DNA from: an uncultured Ardenticatenia bacterium
GTDB taxonomy: Bacteria; Chloroflexota; Anaerolineae; Promineifilales; Promineifilaceae
DNA: 10,450 nt
NCBI GenBank assembly: GCA_937858165.1
Contig: CALLZA010000076.1
Location: 1-10,450, forward strand
Reading direction: 5' to 3'
Below the pieces are notes generated by a model, which was not told the origin of the DNA, searched no databases, and saw only the letters and a program-made list of their open reading frames with translations. This document shows, one piece after another, positions 1 through 6,201 of this stretch (position 1 is the stretch's first letter; each line of letters opens with the position of its first letter). A program made the translations under genes and the position numbers.

Positions 1-175
1 GCGCCAGACACAGGGACTGTGGGACGGGAGTGCGCGCGGGGGGCCGGTTATGGGGGGGCCGCGAGTGCCCGCGCACCACCAACAACGGAGCCCCGCCGGA
101 AGGGAGGCAACACCCGCGCCCCCGAGGACACATTCGCCGCCCAGCGGCCCACCCCCCCCCCCCGCCGCCACACCA
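1..175. other. Low-quality contig end (error-rich, homopolymer-rich)
   Basis: This stretch contains a 12-C run (152-163), a 7-G run near 52-58 and other G/C runs. The EamA reading frame above it abruptly stops looking like a transporter while remaining open. The pattern fits many base-call errors at a read end rather than a real C-terminus. No adapter motif is visible at this end. Confidence 0.6.
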
Positions 176-582
176 ACAACGCCCAGCAGCACCCCCCACA
201 TCTTGCGCCCGGTCAGCCGTTCGCTCCCCCAGGCTGCGGCGACGAGCGCCGTGAACAGCGGCGTCGTTGAGTTGAGGATGGCGGCCAGCGAGGCAGTGAG
301 ACGCAGCTCGGAGAAAGCGATCAGAGTGAAGGGCAGGGCGGAGTTAAGCAAGCCGACGACCAGGTAGGTGCGCCACTTCTCGCGCAGCCGCAATGTTGTT
401 CGCAGGCCGTCGCCCCGCTGGGTGAAGTAGGCGAAGGCCAGCAAGAGCAGCCCGGCGATCAGCACCCGCGCCAGCATCATCGGCAACGGGCCAAATTCGG
501 GTACGGCGATACCGATGAACAGGAACGACGCGCCCCAGACCGCGCCCAGCAGCAGCAACGCCCCGTAATGGATCGGTTTCAT
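1..582 (-). CDS. EamA/DMT-family transporter, 3'-truncated at contig edge
   Basis: This is the N-terminal half of a drug/metabolite-transporter (EamA, 10-TM) inner-membrane protein. Family members export or exchange small metabolites; the substrate cannot be told from sequence. The ATG at 582-580 begins MKPIHYGALLLLGAVWG. Hydrophobic helices fall at roughly residues 5-27 and 33-53, with more between about 75 and 145. The family-typical stretch with SALPFTLIAFSELRLTASLA and, further on, TPLFTALVA is clear, as is GVLLGVVGVA at about 134-143. The start overlaps the stop of the DUF1801 gene by one base (TGATG), so translation is probably coupled. Below about position 175 the frame stays open to base 1, but the protein degrades into Gly/Pro/Cys/Trp-rich residues unlike any EamA. 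That part is probably sequencing error at the contig end. The second EamA repeat is missing. Confidence 0.85.
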   Translation of the reverse strand, partial: MKPIHYGALLLLGAVWGASFLFIGIAVPEFGPLPMMLARVLIAGLLLLAFAYFTQRGDGLRTTLRLREKWRTYLVVGLLNSALPFTLIAFSELRLTASLAAILNSTTPLFTALVAAAWGSERLTGRKMWGVLLGVVGVAAGGGGGPLGGECVLGGAGVASLPAGLRCWWCAGTRGPPITGPPRALPSHSPCVWR

Positions 583-968
583 CAGGCGCGGCCACCTCTG
601 GCCGCCTTGGCCGCCTTGCTCTCCTGGACGCGGAACTCGACAATACGCCGGATCAGGTCGAGTGGCATGGGCTTGTTCAGCGGAAACTGGACCGACCCCT
701 TGCCCTGCTTATAGGCCGCCAGCTCTTCCTCGAACGCCGCCATGCCCGACGGCACCGGATAGAAGCCAATGTGGTTCTTAAACGCGCCGAAGTGGACGAG
801 GTTGCCGTGCAGCTTGAACGTCGGCATCTGGTAGCTGATGGCCTCGGTCGCCTCCGGCGCGGCCTCGTGGATCGTCCGGCGGACTTGTTGCAGGATGGCC
901 TGCACGTCTTCGGGAAAACCGGCGATGTAGGCGTCTATGGTCTGGGGCGCTTCTTGTTTAGGTAACAT
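582..968 (-). CDS. DUF1801 / YdhG-like (frataxin-fold) protein
   Basis: A 128-residue cytosolic protein of the DUF1801 family, a fold shared with the Bacillus frataxin-like iron chaperone YdhG. Many family members have no established function. The central signature is clear: PEATEAISYQMPTFKLHG at residues 38-55, followed by LVHFGAFKNHIGFYP at 57-71. The helical C-terminal part (VQFPLNKPMPLDLIRRIVEFR, 93-113) is also typical, and the tail is Ala/Arg/Lys-rich. The start at 968 has a GGAG five bases upstream, lying just past the stop of the SDR gene (10-bp gap). Its own stop overlaps the EamA start. It is therefore the middle gene of an SDR-DUF1801-EamA transcription unit. Calling it an iron chaperone would go beyond the evidence; the family assignment is firm. 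Confidence 0.9.
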   Translation of the reverse strand: MLPKQEAPQTIDAYIAGFPEDVQAILQQVRRTIHEAAPEATEAISYQMPTFKLHGNLVHFGAFKNHIGFYPVPSGMAAFEEELAAYKQGKGSVQFPLNKPMPLDLIRRIVEFRVQESKAAKAARGGRA

Positions 969-978
969 CTCAACTCCA

Positions 979-1854
979 TTAGGATTGTCGGGTTATCACG
1001 GCACTAGCGGGCGGGGCCACGGGACGAATCTCCAATGAACTATCCGGTGCTGGACGACGTGTTATGCGACGGCCCATCTCGCGTAGCACCCCCCGCAGCG
1101 CGCTGATCGGGTTCAGGATGTTGACCGTCAGGCCGGTTTTGCCGTCGGTCGCGCTGGAGGCCAGCCAGAGGGCCTTCTGCGCCGGAAGCTCCGGCTGGTT
1201 GCCCCATAGGCGGAGGACGGTTTCCAGCGGCTTCACCTTCTGCTCGTACCCCTGTACAACGTCGACGCGGCGCAGCATATCAGTGTCGACAAGGCCGGGG
1301 TTAAAGGCAATAATGTCTACGCCGCTGTCCTTATACTCGGCGGCCAGGGCCGAGGTGAAGCTAGCCACCCACGACTTACTGGCGCTGTAGGCGTTCTGAT
1401 ACTTAATGCCCTTCTTGTGGCTGCGACCCAGCAGGTTGATGAGTTTCCCACGACGCCGGGGCAGCATTGCCCGCAGGGCAACGATCGAGCCGTTATAGAC
1501 GCCAATGATGTTAGTGTCTACCACCCTTCGGAAAGCGTCCGGGGAGACTTCGACCGTTGGGCCATAGGGAGCCGACTGCCCCGCGTTGTTGACCCATATG
1601 TCGATCCCACCAAACGTCGCCTCGGCGAACGCGCCCAACGCTTCTACCTGGGTCAGGTCGCTCACGTCGCAGGTCATGCCGGCCGCCCGCGCGCCCTTAG
1701 ACCGCAGCTCGGCCAGCGCCCGATCGAGCGTGCCCTGGCTGCGTCCGGCAATGACCACGGCCGCGCCGGCCGCCACATACGCCTGGGCAATGCCCAGACC
1801 GAGGCCCCTTGTGCCCCCTGTAATAACAGCAACTTTGTTTTCGAGTGTGTTCAT
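979..1854 (-). CDS. Short-chain dehydrogenase/reductase, catalytic Ser position is Gly
   Basis: A 291-residue classical SDR-fold NAD(P)(H) oxidoreductase. The Rossmann glycine motif TGGTRGLG is at residues 12-19. AGRS (36-39) after the second strand suggests NADP(H) preference. NNAG is at 89-92, the structural Asn is N115 (DTNIIG), and the active-site YSASK has Y156 and K160. The catalytic Ser normally sits 13 residues before Tyr; here that position is G143 in INLLGRSH, and the nearest Ser is S145. Activity may rely on another residue or be altered. Residues about 262-291 form a Pro/Arg-rich tail beyond the usual core. Substrate is unknown. The gene is first of a three-gene operon with DUF1801 and EamA. 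No good Shine-Dalgarno precedes the ATG at 1854, and a 16-bp dyad lies in the leader. Confidence 0.92.
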   Translation of the reverse strand: MNTLENKVAVITGGTRGLGLGIAQAYVAAGAAVVIAGRSQGTLDRALAELRSKGARAAGMTCDVSDLTQVEALGAFAEATFGGIDIWVNNAGQSAPYGPTVEVSPDAFRRVVDTNIIGVYNGSIVALRAMLPRRRGKLINLLGRSHKKGIKYQNAYSASKSWVASFTSALAAEYKDSGVDIIAFNPGLVDTDMLRRVDVVQGYEQKVKPLETVLRLWGNQPELPAQKALWLASSATDGKTGLTVNILNPISALRGVLREMGRRITRRPAPDSSLEIRPVAPPASAVITRQS

Positions 1855-1866
1855 GTTGGTTTTGTT

Positions 1867-1882
1867 GAGGATAGGTATCCTC
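1867..1882. promoter_or_regulatory. 16-bp dyad in SDR leader, possible operator
   Basis: The 7-bp arms GAGGATA and TATCCTC are perfect inverted repeats with two bases between them, starting 13 bp upstream of the SDR ATG. On the minus strand a TACAAT hexamer (1902-1907) lies about 20 bp further upstream and could be a -10 element, but no convincing -35 accompanies it. A regulator site or small leader hairpin is possible. The surrounding 154-bp gap (1855-2008) shows no coding potential. Confidence 0.3.
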
Positions 1883-2008
1883 TGAGTGTATCCCGGCGGC
1901 TATTGTAGCACCTGTTCACACCCGGGCCTTGCCAACGCGGCCCCGCCATCGCATACTCTCAGGCGCGGCTTCCAGAGCCGCTTCGTCACCAATCCGCTTC
2001 CGCCCCCA

Positions 2009-2563
2009 TCACGCCTTGACCTCAATTTTACCATCGGCGGCCAGGATCGTTTCAACCGTCTCGGCCACCGTCAGCGCCGACGTGTCGACAACCAGCCAGC
2101 CCTGCCGCCGCAGTTCGTCTACCACGTCGGTCAACTCGTCGTAGATAATACGGATGCCCTCGTCTATATACGGGCGGGCCGGGCTATCGCCGGAGCGAAG
2201 CAGATTGCGTCGGTGAGCCTCCGCCCTATCCGGCAAGAGCAGCACGCGGCGCACCTCCGGAGCATCGGCCAGTGCCCGGTACTCCATCAGGCGGTTGGGG
2301 TCCCAGAAGTCGTCGATCACGACCGTGAAGCCCGCCTGACGATAGGCCAGAGCCATGGCAATGACGGCGTTGCGGGCCAGGGTGACCTGCCGGGTCAATT
2401 CGTCGCCCCACTCGGCCGCCGGCAGCGCCAAGCCGTTGACGACCATATTGCGCAGGTCATCGACCGGGATGTGGATGCTTCGGGGGAAGCAGGCGGCCAG
2501 CGCCCGGCTGGTTGTGCTCTTGCCGACGGCAGGCGGGCCGATAATCAGGTAGATCGCGTTCAT
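2009..2563 (-). CDS. Small P-loop kinase (AAA_33/zeta-toxin-like superfamily)
   Basis: A 184-residue predicted cytosolic ATP-dependent phosphotransferase. Walker A GPPAVGKST is at residues 9-17, an acidic pair D35-D36 follows in IPVDDLR, and the Walker-B-like strand VVIDDF has D84-D85. An Arg-rich lid (RRNLLR, 118-123) is present. This layout matches predicted P-loop kinases of the AAA_33/zeta-toxin/chloramphenicol-phosphotransferase-like group; substrate cannot be inferred. The frame is open further upstream to 2752, but the ATG at 2563 has a GGAG seven bases upstream and places the P-loop at the usual N-terminal position. The extra upstream residues look like antisense of the MDR gene. A GC hairpin (2577-2592) sits directly before the ribosome site. 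No antitoxin-like partner is adjacent, so a toxin role is not supported. Confidence 0.85.
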   Translation of the reverse strand: MNAIYLIIGPPAVGKSTTSRALAACFPRSIHIPVDDLRNMVVNGLALPAAEWGDELTRQVTLARNAVIAMALAYRQAGFTVVIDDFWDPNRLMEYRALADAPEVRRVLLLPDRAEAHRRNLLRSGDSPARPYIDEGIRIIYDELTDVVDELRRQGWLVVDTSALTVAETVETILAADGKIEVKA

Positions 2564-2570
2564 GAACTGT

Positions 2571-2592
2571 CTCCACGCGCCGAACGCGGCGC
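2571..2592 (-). promoter_or_regulatory. Kinase ribosome binding site and preceding GC hairpin
   Basis: GGAG (2571-2574 on minus) lies 7 nt before the ATG at 2563 and decides the start. Immediately upstream, GCGCCG and CGGCGC (2577-2582, 2587-2592) form a 6-bp stem with a 4-base loop. It lies 39 bp after the MDR stop and lacks a T-run, so it could be a weak terminator, a processing site or a structure modulating translation. Confidence 0.4.
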
Positions 2593-2630
2593 TCGTCCTA
2601 CTGTCGTTGGGCCTTGGGAAAACCCATGCC

Positions 2631-3647
2631 CTATGCGCCATCTTCCACCGTGGTCGGTTGCATCGGAGACAGCGGCGCGCTGGCCACGGTGATGACAACC
2701 TTGCCACGAGCGTGTTCCCGCTCCAGATAGCGGAACGCCTCGGCCGCCTCATGCAGCGGATAACAGCGGTCGATGACCGGACGCACCTGGCCTGCTTGCA
2801 GCAGTTCGCCCACCACGGCCAGGTCAGCGCGGTCGGGCTTGGCCGTCACAGCAGCCACCTTGCCGCGGCGCGAGAGCAGCGGCCCCAATAGTAGCGCCTG
2901 GAAGATCTGCCCCATTGTGCCGCCGACCATCACGTAGACGCCGCCGGGAGCCAGCACCCGTTGGTAGTCACCCAGCGGCCGATAGCCATTGACGGCCAGA
3001 ACGATATGATATCGCTCGCCGCGCTGGGCGAAATCGTCCCGCGTATAGTCGATGACGTGGTCGGCCCCCAGGGCGCGAGCCATGTCGGCGTTGCGCGGGC
3101 TGCACACCGCCGTCACCTCAGCCCCCAGCGCCTTGGCAATCTGCACCGCGAACGTGCCCACGCCGCCCGACGCGCCGTGGATGAGCACCCGCTGCCCCGG
3201 TCGAAGTTGCCCCTTGTCGCGCAGCGCTTGCAGGGCAGTGACGGCGGCCATCGGCACGGCCGCGGCTTGCTCAAACGGGATGCCGTTGGGCAGATGCGCC
3301 CAGACGCGCTCCGGCGCACTGACGTACTCGGCCAGCCCGCCGGAGCCGACGCCGGACAGGTCGCCGTAGACTGCGTCGCCCGGCTGGAAGGTGGTCACGC
3401 CGGGGCCGACCGCCTCCACCACACCGGCCACGTCGGCCCCCAGGATGGTGTGTTTCGGTCGCCGCGGCCCGCCTGTGGACAGCCGGACGATGAACGGCTT
3501 GCCGCTCAGGATGAGCCGGTCGGCCGCGTTGAGGCTCGTGGCGTGAACCTTTACCAATACCTCGCCTGCCTGCGGCGCGGGCTTGGCCACTTCGCTCAGC
3601 CGCAGCACATCGGGCGAGCCGTATTCGGTGTTGACAATTGCTTTCAT
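2631..3647 (-). CDS. Zinc-independent MDR-family NAD(P)H:quinone oxidoreductase-like dehydrogenase
   Basis: A 338-residue medium-chain dehydrogenase/reductase. The N-terminal GroES-like domain spans about 1-125, with GEVLVKVHATSLNAADR at 28-44 and LGADVAGVVEAVGPGV at 69-84. The Rossmann domain has HGASGGVGTFAVQIAK at 157-172, and the conserved LGADHVIDY is at 193-201. Only two cysteines occur (C182, C295) and the structural-zinc cluster is absent, which places it with quinone-oxidoreductase (QOR)-like enzymes rather than zinc alcohol dehydrogenases. Members reduce quinones or enones with NADPH; the true substrate is unknown. The ATG at 3647 has AGGAG four bases upstream. The C-terminal tail (about 322-338) runs past the usual end. 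A large palindrome lies upstream and the kinase gene begins 67 bp downstream. Confidence 0.92.
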   Translation of the reverse strand: MKAIVNTEYGSPDVLRLSEVAKPAPQAGEVLVKVHATSLNAADRLILSGKPFIVRLSTGGPRRPKHTILGADVAGVVEAVGPGVTTFQPGDAVYGDLSGVGSGGLAEYVSAPERVWAHLPNGIPFEQAAAVPMAAVTALQALRDKGQLRPGQRVLIHGASGGVGTFAVQIAKALGAEVTAVCSPRNADMARALGADHVIDYTRDDFAQRGERYHIVLAVNGYRPLGDYQRVLAPGGVYVMVGGTMGQIFQALLLGPLLSRRGKVAAVTAKPDRADLAVVGELLQAGQVRPVIDRCYPLHEAAEAFRYLEREHARGKVVITVASAPLSPMQPTTVEDGA

Positions 3648-3681
3648 GTTTCTCCTGATTGGACGTATCTTGTCGCTTAAT

Positions 3682-3750
3682 GGTTCGTAGTTCAGCGCTT
3701 TAGCGCGCCTCTTGCGGCGAAGAACGCGCTAAAGCGCTTTACTACGAACC
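3682..3750. repeat. 69-bp near-perfect palindrome (REP-like or terminator hairpin)
   Basis: The 26-bp arms at 3682-3707 and 3725-3750 are inverted copies with two mismatches. Each arm contains its own smaller palindrome, GCGCTTTAGCGC. Inside the 17-base centre, TCTT (3710-3713) can pair with AAGA (3720-3723), so almost the whole element folds. It sits between the stop of the HAAS gene (3762) and the MDR start (3647). It can serve as a transcription barrier after the PadR-HAAS unit, but no T-run follows. The sharp modular structure also fits a dispersed REP/MITE-like element. Confidence 0.85.
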
Positions 3751-3761
3751 GCAGACCTGCT

Positions 3762-4754
3762 TCAGTTCGTCTTGACGTTGTAAGATGCGGGAGGGCTGTG
3801 ACGATAGGTCAGCCTCTTGACCAGCTTGGTAATGCCTTCGATAAGCGCGATGATGACCGAGATGACCAGGATGACCTCCGGCCCGCGGCCGATGAACGGC
3901 ACGCCGACCAGCTGCGGTACGGCGGCGTAGAACCGCTCTGCCAGGGGCAGCCACAGGACAAAGTACAGGGCCACCGGGCCAACGATGTCCAGTGTTGTGC
4001 TGAGTAGCCACATCGACACGCTCCAACGCCCGCGTAGCAGGGCCACCAGTTGCAGCACCACCTGCGCGATCACGATGGCTATGAGGGCCACTAGCCAGGG
4101 CACGGGCACAGGGATCACCTCGCCCGGATCGGCCAGGTTAAAGCGCAACGTCAGGCCGCCGACGCGCAGGAAGTAGAGCATGACCACCACGGCGAAGCTA
4201 CCGAAGGCGATGCCGAACACCGATTCGAATCGGTCGACCTGAGCCGGGTCATTGACTTCCGGCAGGGCCAACGGGTCGAAGCCCTGGTCGTTGCCGGTGA
4301 TCTCATCCAGGTCTTCGCCGGAGTGTTGCAGGATGGCGAAGATAATGACGACGATGCCGGTGAAGATGAATGTGGCCTGGAAGGCTCCGGCGGCAGCCTC
4401 CAGCAGTAGGTTGATGAAGTTGCCACTCTCGTCGCCCAGCAGCGCGGCCAAAACATGAACAAGTACGGCGACGGGCGGCACAATCACCCAGCCGCGCCGC
4501 AACACCATCATCATGACCGGGTAGAGGTCGGGGCCGACCAGGTACTGCTCGCCGCCATAGGAAGTGGCCATCCGGCGCGGGTCGCCCAGCTCCTTCAGCA
4601 CCGCGGCCACGTCGGCCTGGGTCGGCGCGCCTTCATAGCGGTCGTCCAACTGGTCCTGAATCTGCGACCGCAACTCGGCCTGAATCTCCTCTCGCTCTTT
4701 GTTGGGCAAATAGCGCCCGACTTGATGAACGTAGCGCTCGATTAGCTCAGACAT
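3762..4754 (-). CDS. HAAS-domain integral membrane protein, PadR partner
   Basis: A 330-residue membrane protein. The N-terminal 65 residues (MSELIERYVHQVGRYLPNK, later EIQAELRSQIQDQL and KELGDPRRMA) form the charged helical HAAS/DUF1700-type module found next to PadR regulators. It is followed by about six hydrophobic segments near 88-107, 121-143, 178-197, 219-240, 247-269 and 293-307. In known pairs the HAAS protein is cotranscribed with PadR and thought to pass a signal or act as its effector; the exact function is unsettled. An in-frame ATG exists at 4766, but it lies inside the ribosome site: GGAGAG is four bases before the ATG at 4754, so 4754 is chosen. The start overlaps the PadR stop by 8 bp, indicating translational coupling. 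The loop at about 145-175 is acidic. Confidence 0.85.
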   Translation of the reverse strand: MSELIERYVHQVGRYLPNKEREEIQAELRSQIQDQLDDRYEGAPTQADVAAVLKELGDPRRMATSYGGEQYLVGPDLYPVMMMVLRRGWVIVPPVAVLVHVLAALLGDESGNFINLLLEAAAGAFQATFIFTGIVVIIFAILQHSGEDLDEITGNDQGFDPLALPEVNDPAQVDRFESVFGIAFGSFAVVVMLYFLRVGGLTLRFNLADPGEVIPVPVPWLVALIAIVIAQVVLQLVALLRGRWSVSMWLLSTTLDIVGPVALYFVLWLPLAERFYAAVPQLVGVPFIGRGPEVILVISVIIALIEGITKLVKRLTYRHSPPASYNVKTN

Positions 4755-5100
4755 GTTTCTCTCCATATAGAATGAGGTGCATCACCTCAACGGTGTCGTT
4801 CCACTCCGTTATCAGCGCGACCAGCACCTTGCGCCCCAGGGGGCTGATGCGGTAGTACTTACGCGGCCGCGCCTCGCCGATCTCCCACTCGCTTTCCAGT
4901 AGCCCCTGCTTCTCCAGCCGCCGCAGCAGCGGGTAGAGCGTGCCCTCTTCCACATCCAGCCCCCGCTCGGCCAGCCGCTGGATGAGGCTGTAGCCATAGC
5001 GGGCGGTGTCCATCTGGCTGAGGACGGCCAGCACCACCACGCCGCGCCGTAGCTCCAGGCGCAGGTTGTCGAACTGTTCGTCTAGTTCCTTTTCGGTCAT
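4747..5100 (-). CDS. PadR-family transcriptional regulator
   Basis: A 117-residue winged-helix DNA-binding protein. The PadR core is clear: RRGVVVLAVLSQ at 18-29, YGYSLIQRLAERGLDVEEGTLYPLLRRLE over 35-63 with the hallmark GTLYPLLRRLE, then the wing PRKYYRISPLG at 79-89. A short C-terminal helix supplies dimerisation, as in PadR subfamily 2. The frame extends to a TTG at 5118, but the ATG at 5100 has GGAAGG ten bases upstream and gives the usual length. PadR proteins are commonly autorepressors that respond to small ligands or stress. Here a perfect -35 box and a CTGTGTG/CACACAG dyad precede the gene, consistent with autoregulation. It overlaps the HAAS gene, so the two act as one unit. Confidence 0.93.
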   Translation of the reverse strand: MTEKELDEQFDNLRLELRRGVVVLAVLSQMDTARYGYSLIQRLAERGLDVEEGTLYPLLRRLEKQGLLESEWEIGEARPRKYYRISPLGRKVLVALITEWNDTVEVMHLILYGEKHV

Positions 5101-5135
5101 AAGCTGTGTACCTTCCAATGCTGTGGTGGCGTCAT

Positions 5136-5196
5136 TACTGTATCGTTACAAGTACTGTGTGCCACACAGCAATAGAATACCATACGACGTACAGTA
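5136..5196. promoter_or_regulatory. Candidate PadR operator dyads
   Basis: CTGTGTG (5155-5161) and CACACAG (5163-5169) form a perfect 15-bp dyad with one central base, overlapping the predicted transcription start. A second, wider pair, TACTGTA (5136-5142) and TACAGTA (5190-5196), brackets it; its right half lies in the promoter spacer. Paired dyads over the start site fit PadR autorepression. Binding is inferred from position only. Confidence 0.45.
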
Positions 5197-5203
5197 TTGT
5201 CAA
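5174..5203 (-). promoter_or_regulatory. padR-HAAS promoter (-35 TTGACA, extended -10)
   Basis: On the minus strand TTGACA occupies 5203-5198 and TATTCT occupies 5179-5174, 18 bp apart, with TG one base before the -10 (extended -10). Transcription would begin near 5167, giving a leader of about 66 nt to the ATG at 5100. The segment is markedly AT-richer than the flanking genes. Confidence 0.6.
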
Positions 5204-5265
5204 GTACCCAGTATTATGAATTTGGTCGGATGGGGGAATTGGAAAGAGGAGTCGAGATGACGAAC

Positions 5266-5373
5266 AAAGAGTGGCACGCCGACGCAACACGGAGTTCAAG
5301 TCTGATTTTCGCTGATAGCTTGTTCTGCTCAGCGAAAATCAGCCCAATCAGCGTCATCTGCGTGCCACTCTTT
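5266..5373. repeat. Nested inverted repeat downstream of the YciI gene
   Basis: Outer 14-bp arms: AAAGAGTGGCACGC (5266-5279) against GCGTGCCACTCTTT (5360-5373). Inner 14-bp arms: CTGATTTTCGCTGA (5302-5315) against TCAGCGAAAATCAG (5329-5342) around a 13-base loop. Both pairs are perfect. The element begins 16 bp past the YciI stop on that transcript, so it may terminate or stabilise it. No T-run follows. Short AATCAGC direct repeats (5337, 5346) lie within it. The layout is that of a two-tier cruciform or degenerate palindromic element. Confidence 0.85.
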
Positions 5374-5388
5374 CTATCAGCGGCAGCC

Positions 5389-5685
5389 TCACCGCACCGG
5401 ATTAGCCGCCAACTCGCCCACGACCGTATCCCAGCGCCGCACCCGATAGCTGACGACCAGCCCGTTGGCCATGTAGGGATCGGCGGCCACGAAGCGCTCG
5501 ACTACGTCCGGCGAATCGCCGGCGAACAGCAGCACGCCTGTGTCAACCGGATCGGCCAGCACCCCGCCCAGCACCAGTTCGCCGCGCTCGGCCGCTGCCC
5601 AGGCCAGCTTCAGATGCTCACCGCGAAACTGGCCGCGCCGCTCCAGATAGTCGGGACTGTAATCATAGAAGAGTAGGTAGTGCAT
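5389..5685 (-). CDS. YciI-like (YCII-related domain) protein
   Basis: A 98-residue single-domain protein of the YCII superfamily (ferredoxin-like fold). It shows the family pattern: a hydrophobic first strand (MHYLLFYDY), the His region RGEHLKLAW with H24, GELVLGGVLADPVDTGVLLF at 35-54, and the conserved Asp in FVAADPYMANGLV with D70. The His/Asp pair is the putative active site. Some fused or related members take part in aromatic-compound chemistry, but most have no known substrate. The ATG at 5685 is preceded by GAGG five bases upstream. It follows the PaaI-like gene by 65 bp on the same strand and may be cotranscribed. Family is secure; function is unknown. Confidence 0.9.
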   Translation of the reverse strand: MHYLLFYDYSPDYLERRGQFRGEHLKLAWAAAERGELVLGGVLADPVDTGVLLFAGDSPDVVERFVAADPYMANGLVVSYRVRRWDTVVGELAANPVR

Positions 5686-5750
5686 GGTGACCTCATGATC
5701 GATTACTTTCCGATTGACGCTGATGCGCCTTAAGTTCCATGTTGGTTAGC

Positions 5751-6179
5751 TCATCGGCGCAGGATCAAGCACGTTGCCGTCGCGTGGGCATAGAGGTTGC
5801 CGTCGGCGTCCTTCAGCGTGCCCTCCGAAATGCCTAGAGAGCGAGAGACGGAGATAACCTTCCCCTCCGCGATCAGGGGCACGCCGAGCGGCACTGCCTT
5901 CACCATCTTGACGTTCAGATCGATGGTGCCGTAGCCAACGCTCGGCTCCAGCACGGTATGGACGGCGCAACCCGTCACCGAGTCCAGCACCGTGGCGGCG
6001 AAGCCGCCATGCACGCCGCCCAGCGGGTTCAGATGGCGTTCGTCAGCCTGAGCCTCGAAGACGATGCGGCCGTGTTCGGCAGCCACGCCTTTCATGGGGA
6101 TGACGTGGGCAATGGGCGCCATGGGGATTTGGCCGGCCACCATGGCTTGCATGAGTTCAAGACCGGACATGTTTTTCAT
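5751..6179 (-). CDS. PaaI-family hotdog-fold thioesterase
   Basis: A 142-residue cytosolic acyl-CoA thioesterase candidate of the PaaI/YbgC-like hotdog superfamily. The hotdog helix signature is HLNPLGGVHGGFAATVLDS at residues 49-67, with N51, the HGG at 57-59 and the acidic D66 where catalytic residues normally lie. The strand YGTIDLNVKMVKAVPLG (83-99) is typical of the second half. The length matches the family. In family members it hydrolyses CoA thioesters, often aromatic or medium-chain; the substrate here is open. Of two nearby ATGs (residues 1 and 4), the one at 6179 has AGGA about six bases upstream and is preferred. It begins 22 bp after the end of an SDR remnant. Confidence 0.9.
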   Translation of the reverse strand: MKNMSGLELMQAMVAGQIPMAPIAHVIPMKGVAAEHGRIVFEAQADERHLNPLGGVHGGFAATVLDSVTGCAVHTVLEPSVGYGTIDLNVKMVKAVPLGVPLIAEGKVISVSRSLGISEGTLKDADGNLYAHATATCLILRR

Positions 6180-6201
6180 AGATGGTCCTGGAGAAAGCCC
6201 A

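Noticed and set aside
2009..2563. Zeta-type toxin of a toxin-antitoxin pair
   Set aside because: The kinase fold is only superfamily-level, and no small antitoxin gene lies next to it.
1886..2692. 268-codon plus-strand frame
   Set aside because: It overlaps the kinase antisense, starts within the SDR leader and shows no recognisable motif.
2009..2752. 247-residue version of the P-loop kinase starting at 2752
   Set aside because: The extra 63 residues run antisense-like across the MDR 3' end, and a good ribosome site precedes the internal ATG at 2563.
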